Positions 42,477 to 51,890 of a DNA stretch of 64,000 nt are shown piece by piece (position 1 is the stretch's first letter; each line of letters opens with the position of its first letter). The notes beneath the pieces were generated by a model. It saw nothing but the letters and a program-made list of their open reading frames with translations, was not told the origin of the DNA and made no database searches. The stretch lies in assembly GCF_001458435.1 (NCBI RefSeq), contig NZ_CYSF01000006.1:496001-560000 (forward strand), written 5' to 3'. This DNA comes from Thalassovita mediterranea (GTDB taxonomy: Bacteria; Pseudomonadota; Alphaproteobacteria; Rhodobacterales; Rhodobacteraceae). The position numbers and the translations under genes were made by a program.

Positions 42477-44810
42477 ATGGCAGATCCCCAACATACACAA
42501 ACATCATCGCAGGCAGGCTGGATCGGTCTGGTGCCCGCGGTTTTGTCGTTGGCACTGTTTGCGGCCTTTGCCAGCCAATTGCCCGCAATCGCAGCGGGCG
42601 ACGTTCAGCGTTTGGTTTGGGAATGGGTGCCCGCATTGGGCATCTCTTTGTCATTCCTTCTCGATGGGTTGAGCCTAACGTTCGCGCTGTTGATCAGCGG
42701 TATTGGCGGCATGGTGTTTCTCTACGCAAACACCTATCTGGCAGGCCACCCGCAGCTGACCCGTTTCATGCTGTTTTTGACCGGTTTCATGCTGGCCATG
42801 CTTGGGCTGGTGCTGGCGGACAACCTAATCGCGCTGTTTGTGTTCTGGGAACTGACGACCATCACGTCCTACCTGTTGATCGGGTTCGGCCATGCCACGG
42901 AAAACGGCCGCCGATCCGCACTACAGGCGCTGTTTGTCACCGGCGCAGGGGCCTTGGCCTTGCTGGCGGGATTTATCCTGTTGGGGATTACCGCCGGCAC
43001 ATTTGAAATTTCGGCGCTGATGGCCCAAGGCGATACCTTGCGCGCCCATGCGCTATATCTGCCGATCCTGATCTTGATCATTGCAGGCACATTTACCAAA
43101 TCGGCGCAGTTTCCGTTCCACTTCTGGCTGCCCAACGCGATGGCAGCGCCAACGCCGGTGTCGGCCTTTCTGCATTCCGCCACGATGGTGAAGGCCGGGG
43201 TTTACCTGATGGCGCGACTGTATCCAACGCTGTCAGGGACCGACGTTTGGTTCTGGACGCTGACAATCGCGGGCGCCTTTACCGCGCTGTTTGCCAGTGT
43301 GTTGGCCTTGCGCCAAACCGATCTGAAACAGGCGCTAGCCTATACCACGCTGATGGCACTGGGTACGCTGACACTGTTTCTGGGGCAAAGTTCGTCCTAC
43401 GCGATAACGGGATTTGTGACCTTTCTGGTGGTGCATTCCCTCTACAAGGCAGCACTGTTTCTTGTGGTGGGATGTATCGATCACGCCACAGGCAGTCGCG
43501 ACGCCGAGACATTGGGCGGACTGGGTCGCGCGATGCCAGTCACCGCAGCGGCGGCAGCGCTCGCGGCGCTGTCGATGGCCGGCTTGCCTCCCTTCCTGGG
43601 CTTTATCGGCAAAGAGCTTCTCTATGCTGGGATCCTTGCCCTTGATGCCAAGGTTCTGATCTTCGCCGCGGCGCTGATCGCATCCAACGTCCTGATGTTT
43701 GCAGTGGCTGGCATCGTCGCACTGCGCCCTTTCTGGGGACGCGCCCACGGCGTCCCCCCGCGCGCACCAACTGAAGCTCCGCTTTTCATGTTGATCGGGC
43801 CAGTGATATTGGGCGCACTTGGGCTGATGCTGGGCCTGTTTCCCGCAGGATTGCAAACCGCACTGGTGGACCCAGCGGTGGCCAGCCTGCTGGGGCAGGA
43901 CACCAAAGCCAAAACCCTTACGCTGTGGCATGGCGTCAACCTGCCATTGATCCTATCCGGCGCAACGATTGCAGCGGGTGTTATGCTATACCTCACCCAC
44001 CGGCCAGCCCGCGCCGCATTGGTTTGGCTGGATGATCGCACGCCCAGTTTTGATGCAGGATGGGACCGTTTCCTAAAGGGACTGAAAGCGCTGGCCGCTT
44101 GGCAAACGCGATACCTTCAGACCGGAGTTTTACGAAACTACATTGCAGCAACACTCGCCACTGTTCTGGTCGCCATCGCAGGCACAATGTTTGCCAGAAA
44201 TGCATGGCCCCAGATGCCCGACATATCGGATGCCAGCTGGCCATTGATTGCGATCTGCCTTTTCACCTGTGCAGGCGCTGTGATGACCGCCCTGACCAGT
44301 TCGCGGATTGCTGCAATGGCTGCGCTGGGCGTGGTCGGTATTGGCGTGGCCCTGGTCTTCATCGTCTTTAGCGCCCCCGATGTTGCGATCACCCAGTTGC
44401 TGGTGGAAACACTGGTTGTCGTCTTGGTCGCGGTTGCCCTGCTGCGGCTGCCGCTTCTGGATCAAAACGGCCGCGACACGCGCCCCCGAGATGCGGCGTT
44501 GGCCATTGGCCTCGGCGCTACGGTAACGGCGGTGATCCTTGCAGTTCTAGAAGCGCCGCTCGACCGCCGCCTGACCAGCTTTTTCGAAACGGCCAGCTGG
44601 CCCGAAGCCTTCGGCCGCAACATCGTGAACGTCATTTTGGTGGATTTCCGTGCGCTGGATACCTTTGGCGAAATTGCGGTGGTGGTGATTGCGGCCTTGT
44701 CCGCCTACGCGCTGCTGAGGGCCACATCCCCCGCCCCCAACACCCCGCCCCGCGACACCCCAACGCGCCAAATTGCAACGCCCAGTCGCGCTGAGAGGAG
44801 CAATTCATGA
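42477..44810 (+). CDS. mnhA: Mrp/Mnh Na+/H+ antiporter subunit A
   Basis: A 777-residue membrane protein. The N-terminal part matches the complex-I NuoL-like antiporter module (ELTTITSYLLIG, FPFHFWLPNAMAAPTPVSAFLHSATMVKAGVYL), and the last 150 residues carry the MrpA/MrpB-type extension (FIVFSAPDVAITQLLVETL, VNVILVDFRALDTFGE). Start ATG 42477 follows the stress-protein stop by 2 nt. The Mrp complex exports Na+ in exchange for H+ and supports pH and salt homeostasis, complementing the Na+-NQR pump encoded in the same window. Confidence 0.94.
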   Translation: MADPQHTQTSSQAGWIGLVPAVLSLALFAAFASQLPAIAAGDVQRLVWEWVPALGISLSFLLDGLSLTFALLISGIGGMVFLYANTYLAGHPQLTRFMLFLTGFMLAMLGLVLADNLIALFVFWELTTITSYLLIGFGHATENGRRSALQALFVTGAGALALLAGFILLGITAGTFEISALMAQGDTLRAHALYLPILILIIAGTFTKSAQFPFHFWLPNAMAAPTPVSAFLHSATMVKAGVYLMARLYPTLSGTDVWFWTLTIAGAFTALFASVLALRQTDLKQALAYTTLMALGTLTLFLGQSSSYAITGFVTFLVVHSLYKAALFLVVGCIDHATGSRDAETLGGLGRAMPVTAAAAALAALSMAGLPPFLGFIGKELLYAGILALDAKVLIFAAALIASNVLMFAVAGIVALRPFWGRAHGVPPRAPTEAPLFMLIGPVILGALGLMLGLFPAGLQTALVDPAVASLLGQDTKAKTLTLWHGVNLPLILSGATIAAGVMLYLTHRPARAALVWLDDRTPSFDAGWDRFLKGLKALAAWQTRYLQTGVLRNYIAATLATVLVAIAGTMFARNAWPQMPDISDASWPLIAICLFTCAGAVMTALTSSRIAAMAALGVVGIGVALVFIVFSAPDVAITQLLVETLVVVLVAVALLRLPLLDQNGRDTRPRDAALAIGLGATVTAVILAVLEAPLDRRLTSFFETASWPEAFGRNIVNVILVDFRALDTFGEIAVVVIAALSAYALLRATSPAPNTPPRDTPTRQIATPSRAERSNS

Positions 44811-45226
44811 ATTCGATCATCCTACAGGTGGGCACCCGTTATCTGGCGGGCATCCTGATCCTGTTTTCCCTCTACATGCTGCTGCGTGGTCACAATGAAC
44901 CGGGCGGCGGGTTTATCGGTGGTCTGATCGGATCGACCGGCTTCATTCTCTATGCACTGGCCTGCGGCACTGCACAGGCCCGGGCTGCGCTACATATCAT
45001 GCCGCAGAACATCGCCGTGGCGGGGCTGGGGATTGCCCTGCTGGCGGGCATTGCCGCCGCCCTGTTTGGCGATGCGTTGTTCACCGGGCAATGGCTGTTC
45101 CTGAATGCAACGGAGGACAGCAAGGGTCTGCCCCTGTCTACAGTGCTAATCTTCGACATCGGCGTCTACCTTGTGGTGTTCGGTGCCATCCTCAGCATTG
45201 TCTTCGCGATGGAGGAGGAAATCTAA
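44807..45226 (+). CDS. mnhB: Mrp antiporter subunit B
   Basis: A 139-residue membrane subunit with four helices. The motif RGHNEPGGGFIGGLI is typical of MnhB. It overlaps mnhA by 4 nt (ATGA) and mnhC by one base. All seven Mrp subunits are needed for an active complex in studied organisms. Confidence 0.93.
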   Translation: MNSIILQVGTRYLAGILILFSLYMLLRGHNEPGGGFIGGLIGSTGFILYALACGTAQARAALHIMPQNIAVAGLGIALLAGIAAALFGDALFTGQWLFLNATEDSKGLPLSTVLIFDIGVYLVVFGAILSIVFAMEEEI

Positions 45227-45639
45227 TGGAAGCTCTCCTTGCTCTCACCATCGGCGTCCTTGTGGCAACAGCGGTGTATCTGATGCTGGCGCGCAATGTG
45301 CTGCGCTTCATCTTCGGGCTGGTGCTGATATCCAACGCTGCGAACCTGACGATCTTTGTTGCGGGCCGCCTGACCGCAGGCGCACCGCCTTTGATCCCCG
45401 AGGGCGCCAAGGCCCCAGTGGGTGAGGTTGCGAATGCCCTGCCGCAGGCACTGGTGCTGACCGCGATCGTGATCGGCTTTGGCCTTTTTGCCTTTGCGCT
45501 GGTGCTGATGTTTCGCGCCTACACGCACCTTGGCACTCTTTATTCCGACGACATGCAGGTGGCTGAACCTCGATCCACAGCCTCCACACCTTCACACCTG
45601 ACAAAGGACACCCAGATGACCGAGAGGCCCGCCGAATGA
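45226..45639 (+). CDS. mnhC: Mrp antiporter subunit C
   Basis: A 137-residue membrane subunit of the NuoK family, three helices, with FIFGLVLISNAANLTIF and DPLPQALVLTAIVIG-like PQALVLTAIVIGFG. The ATG at 45226 overlaps the mnhB stop (TAATG); the longer frame upstream is an artefact. A hydrophilic tail of about 30 residues follows the last helix. Confidence 0.93.
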   Translation: MEALLALTIGVLVATAVYLMLARNVLRFIFGLVLISNAANLTIFVAGRLTAGAPPLIPEGAKAPVGEVANALPQALVLTAIVIGFGLFAFALVLMFRAYTHLGTLYSDDMQVAEPRSTASTPSHLTKDTQMTERPAE

Positions 45640-47135
45640 GCTGGTACCTTGCAACCCCACTTGTTTTGCCCTTCCTGACGGCGGTGCTGTCCTTCCTGAT
45701 GCGTTTTGGCGTCTGGGGGCGCTGGATCAGTGTGGGCGGCAACGCCCTGTTGCTGATCGCCGCCACCTTGCTGATGGTTGAGGTGCTAGGGGCCGGTGTT
45801 GTCGCTGGCCAAATGGGCAGCTGGGCCGCGCCGTTTGGCATCACGCTGGTCGCTGATTACCTCAGCGCGGTGATGGTGGTGATCACTGCGATCACCGCCT
45901 TGGCCGTATCGATCTACGCGCTGGCCGATATTGACGCCCGCAAGGAACACCTTGGCTATCACGCCCTGTTCAACGTGCTGATCGGTGGCGTGATCGGCGC
46001 CTTTCTGACGGGTGATCTGTTCAACCTCTACGTCTGGTTCGAGGTCATGCTGATTTCGTCCTTTGGCCTGTTGGTGCTGGGTGGCAGCCGCGCCCAGATC
46101 GACGGTGGCGTGCGCTATGTGGTTTTGAACCTCATCTCGACCATCCTGTTCCTGACCAGCATTGGCTTGCTTTACGGGATGACCGGCACACTCAACATGG
46201 CGGATATCGCGCGGGTTCTGCCGAGTGTAGAAAATCAGCCCCTCGTCACTGTTATTGCGATGATGTTTATGGTCGCTTTCGGTGTGAAGGCGGCAGTGTT
46301 TCCACTGTTTTTCTGGCTGCCTGCGGCCTATCACACGCCTGCTTTTTCCGTATCTGCCGTCTTTGCGGGGCTCCTGACCAAGGTTGGGGTCTATGCGCTG
46401 ATCCGTATGTTTACGCTGATTTTTGATCATGACGTCGGCTTTACCCATCAGATCCTGCTGTGGGTTGCGGCCCTGACAATGATCACCGGCGTTCTGGGCG
46501 CAGCGGCGCAGAATGATATCCGCAAGATCCTGTCCTTCCACATCGTCAGCCAGATCGGCTACATGATTATGGGATTGGCGCTGATGACGCCCTTGGCGCT
46601 GGTGGGGGCTGTGTTCTATCTGGTCCACCACATCATCGTGAAGGCCAACCTGTTCCTGATCGCAGGTGTCGTCGAGCGGACAACAGGATCGACTGATCTA
46701 AGTAAGATCGGCGGTCTTTACCGCACGGCGCCCCTCTTGGCGATTCTGTTCTTTGTGCCCGCGTTCTCGCTGGCGGGGTTCCCACCGCTGTCAGGGTTTT
46801 GGGCCAAGTACGTATTGATCACTGCCGCATTGGAAACCCATGGATGGATCATCGCCGCGGTGGCGTTGCTGGTGGGGCTGTTAACCATCTTCTCGATGAC
46901 CAAGATCTGGGCCGAAGCGTTCTGGAAACATCACCCGGCGGGGATTGATCCCAAATTGACAACGCTGTCGCCAGCAGAACGCCGGGCATTGTTATTGCCC
47001 ATTGCCGCGCTTGCGGGACTGACGCTGATCATCGGCTTTTTCCCACAACCGTTCATCAGCTTTGCCGAAACGGCCGCCGAACAGTTACTAGATCCCAGCG
47101 CCTATCTCACCGCCGTTCTGGGAGGTCAGGCATGA
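45636..47135 (+). CDS. mnhD: Mrp antiporter subunit D
   Basis: A 499-residue NuoN/NuoM-like subunit with about fourteen helices. Markers are WFEVMLISSFGLLVLGG, VKAAVFPLFFWLPAAYHTP and the HIVSQIGYMIMGLAL segment. Charged residues within the helices are the proton-path candidates. Start overlaps mnhC by 4 nt and the stop overlaps mnhE by 4 nt. Confidence 0.94.
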   Translation: MSWYLATPLVLPFLTAVLSFLMRFGVWGRWISVGGNALLLIAATLLMVEVLGAGVVAGQMGSWAAPFGITLVADYLSAVMVVITAITALAVSIYALADIDARKEHLGYHALFNVLIGGVIGAFLTGDLFNLYVWFEVMLISSFGLLVLGGSRAQIDGGVRYVVLNLISTILFLTSIGLLYGMTGTLNMADIARVLPSVENQPLVTVIAMMFMVAFGVKAAVFPLFFWLPAAYHTPAFSVSAVFAGLLTKVGVYALIRMFTLIFDHDVGFTHQILLWVAALTMITGVLGAAAQNDIRKILSFHIVSQIGYMIMGLALMTPLALVGAVFYLVHHIIVKANLFLIAGVVERTTGSTDLSKIGGLYRTAPLLAILFFVPAFSLAGFPPLSGFWAKYVLITAALETHGWIIAAVALLVGLLTIFSMTKIWAEAFWKHHPAGIDPKLTTLSPAERRALLLPIAALAGLTLIIGFFPQPFISFAETAAEQLLDPSAYLTAVLGGQA

Positions 47136-47620
47136 ACACCCTTGTTGCCAATATTTTCCTAACCCTAATCTGGGTCTTGTTTTTTGGCGGGTTTACTTGG
47201 CTCACGGCCCTGTCGGGTCTTGCGGTGGGCTATGCCATTCTGTGGCTCCTGCAACCGCTCAAGGGCGCGCCCAGCAGCTACTTCCGGCGTGTCTGGTATT
47301 GGGCGCGGTTGATCGTGATGTTTCACTACGAACTGCTGGTTTCCAGCCTGCAGGTTCTGTGGGACATCTTCACGCCCACACATCTGTCCAATCCAGCGAT
47401 CATTGAAATGCCGCTGGATGTGAAAACAGATGCGGGCATTTTGCTGACCACCAACCTTATTTCTCTGACTCCGGGTACGCTCAGCATCGATGTGAGTGAG
47501 GACCGCAAGACCCTGATCCTGCATGTGATGTTTGCCGATGATCCAGATGCAGTGCGCCAGCAATTGAAGCAAGGGATGGAGCGTTGGGTGATCGACGCCG
47601 TGGAAGGAGACATGACATGA
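47132..47620 (+). CDS. mnhE: Mrp antiporter subunit E
   Basis: A 162-residue protein with two to three N-terminal membrane segments and a cytoplasmic C-terminal domain. The conserved stretch NLISLTPGTLSIDVSEDRKTLILHVM is diagnostic. Overlaps its neighbours on both sides by 4 nt. Confidence 0.92.
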   Translation: MNTLVANIFLTLIWVLFFGGFTWLTALSGLAVGYAILWLLQPLKGAPSSYFRRVWYWARLIVMFHYELLVSSLQVLWDIFTPTHLSNPAIIEMPLDVKTDAGILLTTNLISLTPGTLSIDVSEDRKTLILHVMFADDPDAVRQQLKQGMERWVIDAVEGDMT

Positions 47621-47958
47621 CTAGCCTAACCGCCCCTGACATTGCGCTGATGGTATCACTGGGATTGGTGTTTTGCGGGATCGGCCTTGCCTTCCTGCGC
47701 CTGTCTCTGGGCCCCACGATGCCGGATCGTGTTGTGGCGCTGGACAAAATGACCGTGTCGATTGTCGCGTTTTGTGGATTGGCCGCGATCTGGTCAGGCG
47801 ATGCGGCCTTTCTGGATGTGGCGCTGGTGCTGGCCCTTGTGGGGTTTCTGGCCACCGTTGCACTGGCACGCTTTGCTGAACGCGCTGTGATCCGCCGCAA
47901 CCGCGCCGCGATCAACACATCCGCCACGACCAATGAGGGGGAAACCGACCATGAGTGA
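47617..47958 (+). CDS. mnhF: Mrp antiporter subunit F
   Basis: A 113-residue subunit with three helices and the family motif LGPTMPDRVVALDKM. ATG 47617 overlaps the mnhE stop (ATGA). A short hydrophilic tail ends in an acidic stretch; mnhG starts 8 nt before its stop. Confidence 0.91.
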   Translation: MTSLTAPDIALMVSLGLVFCGIGLAFLRLSLGPTMPDRVVALDKMTVSIVAFCGLAAIWSGDAAFLDVALVLALVGFLATVALARFAERAVIRRNRAAINTSATTNEGETDHE

Positions 47959-48265
47959 ACTGATTTCTGCCGCTCTCATCCTACTTGGCGGACTAATGGT
48001 GGCCGCTGCGGGTGTTGGAATATGGCGCCTGCCTGATGTTTTTACCCGAATGCATGCCGCAACCAAGGTGGGCACGCTAGGATCCGGCCTGATCATGGCC
48101 GGAACAGCGGTTCATTTCGGTGATCCGGCAATTTTGCTGCGCTGCGGGTTGATCGTGTTTTTCCTGCTGCTGACCGCGCCAATCGGGGCACATATGATCG
48201 GCCGCGCCGCATTGCGGTTGGGTGTCCCGCTGTGGCAAGCCAGCACACCAGACACCAAAAGATAA
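47951..48265 (+). CDS. mnhG: Mrp antiporter subunit G
   Basis: A 104-residue subunit with three helices. GVGIWRLPDVFTRMHAATKVGTLG is the conserved MnhG block. Last gene of the operon, followed by a hairpin. Confidence 0.92.
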   Translation: MSELISAALILLGGLMVAAAGVGIWRLPDVFTRMHAATKVGTLGSGLIMAGTAVHFGDPAILLRCGLIVFFLLLTAPIGAHMIGRAALRLGVPLWQASTPDTKR

Positions 48266-48269
48266 CCTA

Positions 48270-48301
48270 TTGGGCTGCGGGGCGAAAATGCCGCAGCCCA
48301 A
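48270..48301 (+). terminator. Hairpin after the Mrp operon
   Basis: An 11-bp stem TTGGGCTGCGG / CCGCAGCCCAA begins 4 nt after the mnhG stop. It lacks a T tract, so termination may be partial, and readthrough into cydAB 120 nt further is possible. Confidence 0.55.
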
Positions 48302-48423
48302 TCCCGGCCTAAGGCACAGAATGTCGCGCGCTATGCGGTCGCATCCCCCTTATTCCCTCTGCCAAAGCCCCATAGATGTATCCCAGACACAAGTTCTGAC
48401 ACATAGGCTCAATAGGTGTTCCC

Positions 48424-49794
48424 ATGGATACGCTGCTGCTGTCCCGCATTCAGTTCGGGGCGAATATCTCTTTCCACATTCTGTTCCCGACGATCACCAT
48501 CGCGCTGGGATGGGTTTTGTTGTTCTTCAAGCTACGCTTCAACGCGACTGGTGAGGCGAAGTGGATGGACGCCTACCGGTTCTGGGTAAAGGTCTTTGCC
48601 CTGTCCTTTGCCATGGGCGTTGTGTCGGGCATCACCATGTCGTTCCAGTTCGGCACCAACTGGCCCGGATTTATGGAAACCGTCGGCAATATCGCGGGGC
48701 CGCTGCTGGCCTATGAGGTGCTGACCGCGTTTTTCCTAGAGGCGGTGTTTCTTGGCATCATGCTGTTCGGATTTTCCAAGGTGCCGAACTGGCTGCATTC
48801 ATTGGCGACGTTTCTGGTGGCCTTCGGGACCACGATGTCGGCCTTCTGGATCTTGGTGTTGAACAGTTGGATGCACACCCCCGCCGGGTTTGAGCTGCGC
48901 GATGGTGTGGCCCATGCAACCGATTGGTGGGCGATCATCTTTAACCCGTCGATGCCCTACCGTCTGGCGCACATGCTGATGGCCAGCGGGTTGACCGTGG
49001 CGTTCCTGATCCTTGGCCTGTCGGCCTTTCGCTGGCTGCGCGGTGATCGCGGCGCAGATGTGCGTGCGGTGTTTAAAACCGGCGCATGGCTGGCGGCGTT
49101 GTTGATCCCTGTGCAGATCTACATGGGGGACATGCACGGGCTGAACACGCTGAAATACCAACCTCAGAAGGTCGCCGCGATGGAGGGTAACTGGGACACG
49201 CAATCGAACGTGCCTCTGCTGCTCTTTGCCCTGCCGGATGAGGACGCGCGCGAAAACCGGTTTGAGGTGGCGGTCCCGAACCTTGCCTCAATCATCCTGA
49301 CCCACAAGGCGGATGGCGTGGTGCCGGGCCTGAACGATTTTGTGGCCGAGGATGGCACGCATTTGCACCCGCCGGTGGCGCCAGTTTTCTGGTCCTTCCG
49401 CATTATGGTGGGCACTGGCATGGCGATGCTGCTGCTCAGCTGGTCGGCCCTGTGGTTCATGCGCCGTGGCCGTGGCCCTGCAGGGGTGCCGAAACTGATG
49501 CAGGTGGCGCTGGTGCCGATGGCCTTTTCCGGCTGGGTGGCAACGCTGGCGGGCTGGTACACCACCGAGATTGGCCGTCAGCCCTGGCTGGTGCAGGGCG
49601 TGCTGACCACCAAACAGGCCGTCGCGGATGTGCCTGCGCCGATGGTGGCCAGCACCTTAGCGGTCTACCTCAGCCTCTATGCGCTGTTGTTGATCGCCTA
49701 CATCAGCGTCCTGTTCTATCTGGCGCGCAAGACGGGCAGCCCTGATGGGCCCACCCCCAGCGCGCCCCAAACCCAACCCGTTCCTGCGGAGTAA
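48424..49794 (+). CDS. cydA: Cytochrome bd-type quinol oxidase subunit I (short Q-loop, CioA-like)
   Basis: A 456-residue membrane oxidase subunit. His18 (FHILFP), His183 (LAHMLMASG) and Met328 (SFRIMVG) are the haem-ligand candidates, and the family motif GRQPW is present. It is clearly shorter than E. coli CydA because the quinol loop is short, as in cyanide-insensitive oxidases. It reduces oxygen to water using quinol, without pumping, and is valuable under low oxygen, sulfide or nitrosative stress. cydB follows 5 nt later. The upstream 158-bp gap holds no recognisable FNR box. Confidence 0.94.
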   Translation: MDTLLLSRIQFGANISFHILFPTITIALGWVLLFFKLRFNATGEAKWMDAYRFWVKVFALSFAMGVVSGITMSFQFGTNWPGFMETVGNIAGPLLAYEVLTAFFLEAVFLGIMLFGFSKVPNWLHSLATFLVAFGTTMSAFWILVLNSWMHTPAGFELRDGVAHATDWWAIIFNPSMPYRLAHMLMASGLTVAFLILGLSAFRWLRGDRGADVRAVFKTGAWLAALLIPVQIYMGDMHGLNTLKYQPQKVAAMEGNWDTQSNVPLLLFALPDEDARENRFEVAVPNLASIILTHKADGVVPGLNDFVAEDGTHLHPPVAPVFWSFRIMVGTGMAMLLLSWSALWFMRRGRGPAGVPKLMQVALVPMAFSGWVATLAGWYTTEIGRQPWLVQGVLTTKQAVADVPAPMVASTLAVYLSLYALLLIAYISVLFYLARKTGSPDGPTPSAPQTQPVPAE

Positions 49795-49799
49795 GCGCC

Positions 49800-50813
49800 A
49801 TGATGACCCTATTCGGAGACCCCGCCCAATGGCTGCCCGTCGCTTTTGCCACCCTGATGGGGGTGTCGATCCTGATCTACGTGATCCTAGATGGGTTCGA
49901 TCTGGGTGTCGGGATCCTGTTTCCCTTCGCTGATGAGGCAGAGAAGGACCGCATGGTCGCCTCCATCGGACCGTTCTGGGACGCTAATGAAACATGGCTG
50001 GTGCTAGCCATTGGCCTGTTGCTGGTTGCCTTCCCAGCGGCGCATGGCGCGATCCTGACGGCGCTGTATCTGCCGGTGGCGATCATGCTGGTGGGGCTGA
50101 TCCTGCGTGGCGTGGCATTTGAATTTCGGGTGAAGGCACCGGGGCACCACAAGGTCTACTGGAACACCGCCTTCTACGTCGGATCCCTGATTACAGCGCT
50201 GTCGCAGGGGTTCATGCTGGGCAAATACATCATGGGCCTGGAGAGCACGATGGGCATCTGGATTTTTGCGGTGATGACCTCGGTGTTTTTGGCGGTGGGC
50301 TATTCCTTTATCGGCGCCTGCTGGTTGATCCTGAAAACCGACGGCGCCTTGCAGCGCAAGGCGGTGGCTTGGGCGCGGGGTGGAATCTGGGGGCTGATTA
50401 TCGGCCTGGCCCTGATTTCCATCGCAACACCGCTGGTGAGCGAGAGGATTTTTGCCAAATGGTTCACCTTCCCCGAAGTGCTGCTTCTGCTGCCACTGCC
50501 GTTGATGTCAGCGCTGCTGGTCGGGTTGTTGTGGTTTGCCCTGCGCCAGTTGCCCACGCGCAATGACAGTTGGGCATGGTTTCCCTTTGCTGCGGCCATT
50601 GCGCTGTTCACGCTGGCGTTCTTTGGGATGGCTTACAGTTTTTACCCCTACGTAGTGCCCGAACAACTGACCATCTATGAAGCCGCCAGCGCACCGGAAA
50701 GTCTGTTCATCATTCTGGTAGGCACCGTCTTCGTGTTGCCAGTGATCGCGGGCTATAGCGTGCTGTCTTACACAATCTTTCGCGGCAAGGCGACGGAACT
50801 GCGCTACGACTAG
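49800..50813 (+). CDS. cydB: Cytochrome bd-type quinol oxidase subunit II
   Basis: A 337-residue membrane subunit. The N-terminal block VILDGFDLGVGILFPF and the FWDANETWLVL motif are diagnostic of CydB. About eight helices. Two adjacent ATGs (49800, 49803) are possible; GGAG lies 8 nt before the first. No small CydX-type ORF was seen after it before the hairpin. Confidence 0.94.
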   Translation: MMTLFGDPAQWLPVAFATLMGVSILIYVILDGFDLGVGILFPFADEAEKDRMVASIGPFWDANETWLVLAIGLLLVAFPAAHGAILTALYLPVAIMLVGLILRGVAFEFRVKAPGHHKVYWNTAFYVGSLITALSQGFMLGKYIMGLESTMGIWIFAVMTSVFLAVGYSFIGACWLILKTDGALQRKAVAWARGGIWGLIIGLALISIATPLVSERIFAKWFTFPEVLLLLPLPLMSALLVGLLWFALRQLPTRNDSWAWFPFAAAIALFTLAFFGMAYSFYPYVVPEQLTIYEAASAPESLFIILVGTVFVLPVIAGYSVLSYTIFRGKATELRYD

Positions 50814-50820
50814 CCCTCTA

Positions 50821-50850
50821 GCGCTGGCGGCAACCATCTGTCGCCAGCGC
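50821..50850. terminator. Hairpin between cydB and the convergent AbrB-family gene
   Basis: GCGCTGGCG / CGCCAGCGC, a perfect 9-bp stem with a 12-nt loop in the 41-nt gap between two convergent genes. No T tract on either strand, so a candidate bidirectional terminator of uncertain strength. Confidence 0.55.
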
Positions 50851-50854
50851 CACG

Positions 50855-51886
50855 CTATTTGTAACCGCAGAGGCGCGACACAATCGGTGCGCCCAAAATA
50901 ACCAACACCATGCGAAACACATGGTGTGACACCACAAATGCCACATCGGCCCCAACAATCAGTGCCAGAACCACCATTTCAGCCTGCCCACCCGGCGCCA
51001 GTGCCAGCAATGCCTCGCGCCCCGGTGCCAGATCCAGCAAAACTGCTGTTTCCACCATCGCAAAGGTCAAGGCGATCAACAGCAGGCAAAACCCAACCCC
51101 CGCCAGCAGGTCGCGCCGCACCTCGGCAAGGGTGATGCCGGAATATTTTGCACCGACCGTCAAACCGATAAAGAACTGCGCCAGCCAGATCGCCTCAGCC
51201 GGGGGGCGATGCGCCAGAAACCCGCTAAGGGTCATCGCCGCTGCCGCAATCATCGGCCCCAGAATAGAGGCACCGAAGAGGTTCACCTGTTCAGCCAGCT
51301 TCCAGCCACCGATGGCACAGATCACCATCAGGGCCAGTTCGCCCAGCGGGATCGTCGCTGCAGGTGCCCCCGGTGGGTTGGTTAGATCAACGTTCCAGAT
51401 CATCTTCAGGATGAAGGGCAACGCGACAACGATCAGCAACACCCGTGTCGCGTGGATCAACGACAGTGTGCGTGGATCACCGCCAGCCTCTTCGCCAAAG
51501 GCCAGCATATCCTGCAACCCACCGGGCATGGCCGAATAATATGCGGTCGGGAAATCATAGCCCCAGACGCGGCGAAAATAGGGAACACCGACACCGCCAA
51601 TGATCAGCACACTGAGCGGGATCATGATCAGCGTCGGCCACATCGCGGGAAACCCCGCCAGAACCGCGGGTGTCAGTGTGGCGCCCACCGCAACACCCAA
51701 TATGGTGCGCATGGTCTGGTTAATGGGCTTCACACCCTTCAGGCGTATGCCAAGCGCCGCCCCCAACAGGCAGGCCATAATCGGCCCCAGCAACCAAGGC
51801 AGTGGCAAATCCAGCAGATGGAATGCCCCCACCCCGATCAGGGCAAGAGCAAAGGTTTGCAAGATATGGCGCCAATGAGGGGTCAC
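50855..51886 (-). CDS. AbrB-family membrane protein
   Basis: A 343-residue integral membrane protein of the AbrB-duplication family (often misnamed ammonia monooxygenase). Two homologous halves are visible, each with a PWLLGPIMACLLGA- or SILGPMIAAAAMTL-like stretch and about five helices. The conserved AYYSAMPGGLQDM and LALAPGGQAEMVVLA motifs occur at equivalent positions of the two halves. It starts 4 nt after the nitrilase-family gene and ends the minus-strand group. Transport is suspected for the family but no substrate is established. Confidence 0.82.
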   Translation of the reverse strand: MTPHWRHILQTFALALIGVGAFHLLDLPLPWLLGPIMACLLGAALGIRLKGVKPINQTMRTILGVAVGATLTPAVLAGFPAMWPTLIMIPLSVLIIGGVGVPYFRRVWGYDFPTAYYSAMPGGLQDMLAFGEEAGGDPRTLSLIHATRVLLIVVALPFILKMIWNVDLTNPPGAPAATIPLGELALMVICAIGGWKLAEQVNLFGASILGPMIAAAAMTLSGFLAHRPPAEAIWLAQFFIGLTVGAKYSGITLAEVRRDLLAGVGFCLLLIALTFAMVETAVLLDLAPGREALLALAPGGQAEMVVLALIVGADVAFVVSHHVFRMVLVILGAPIVSRLCGYK

Positions 51887-51890
51887 AGCA

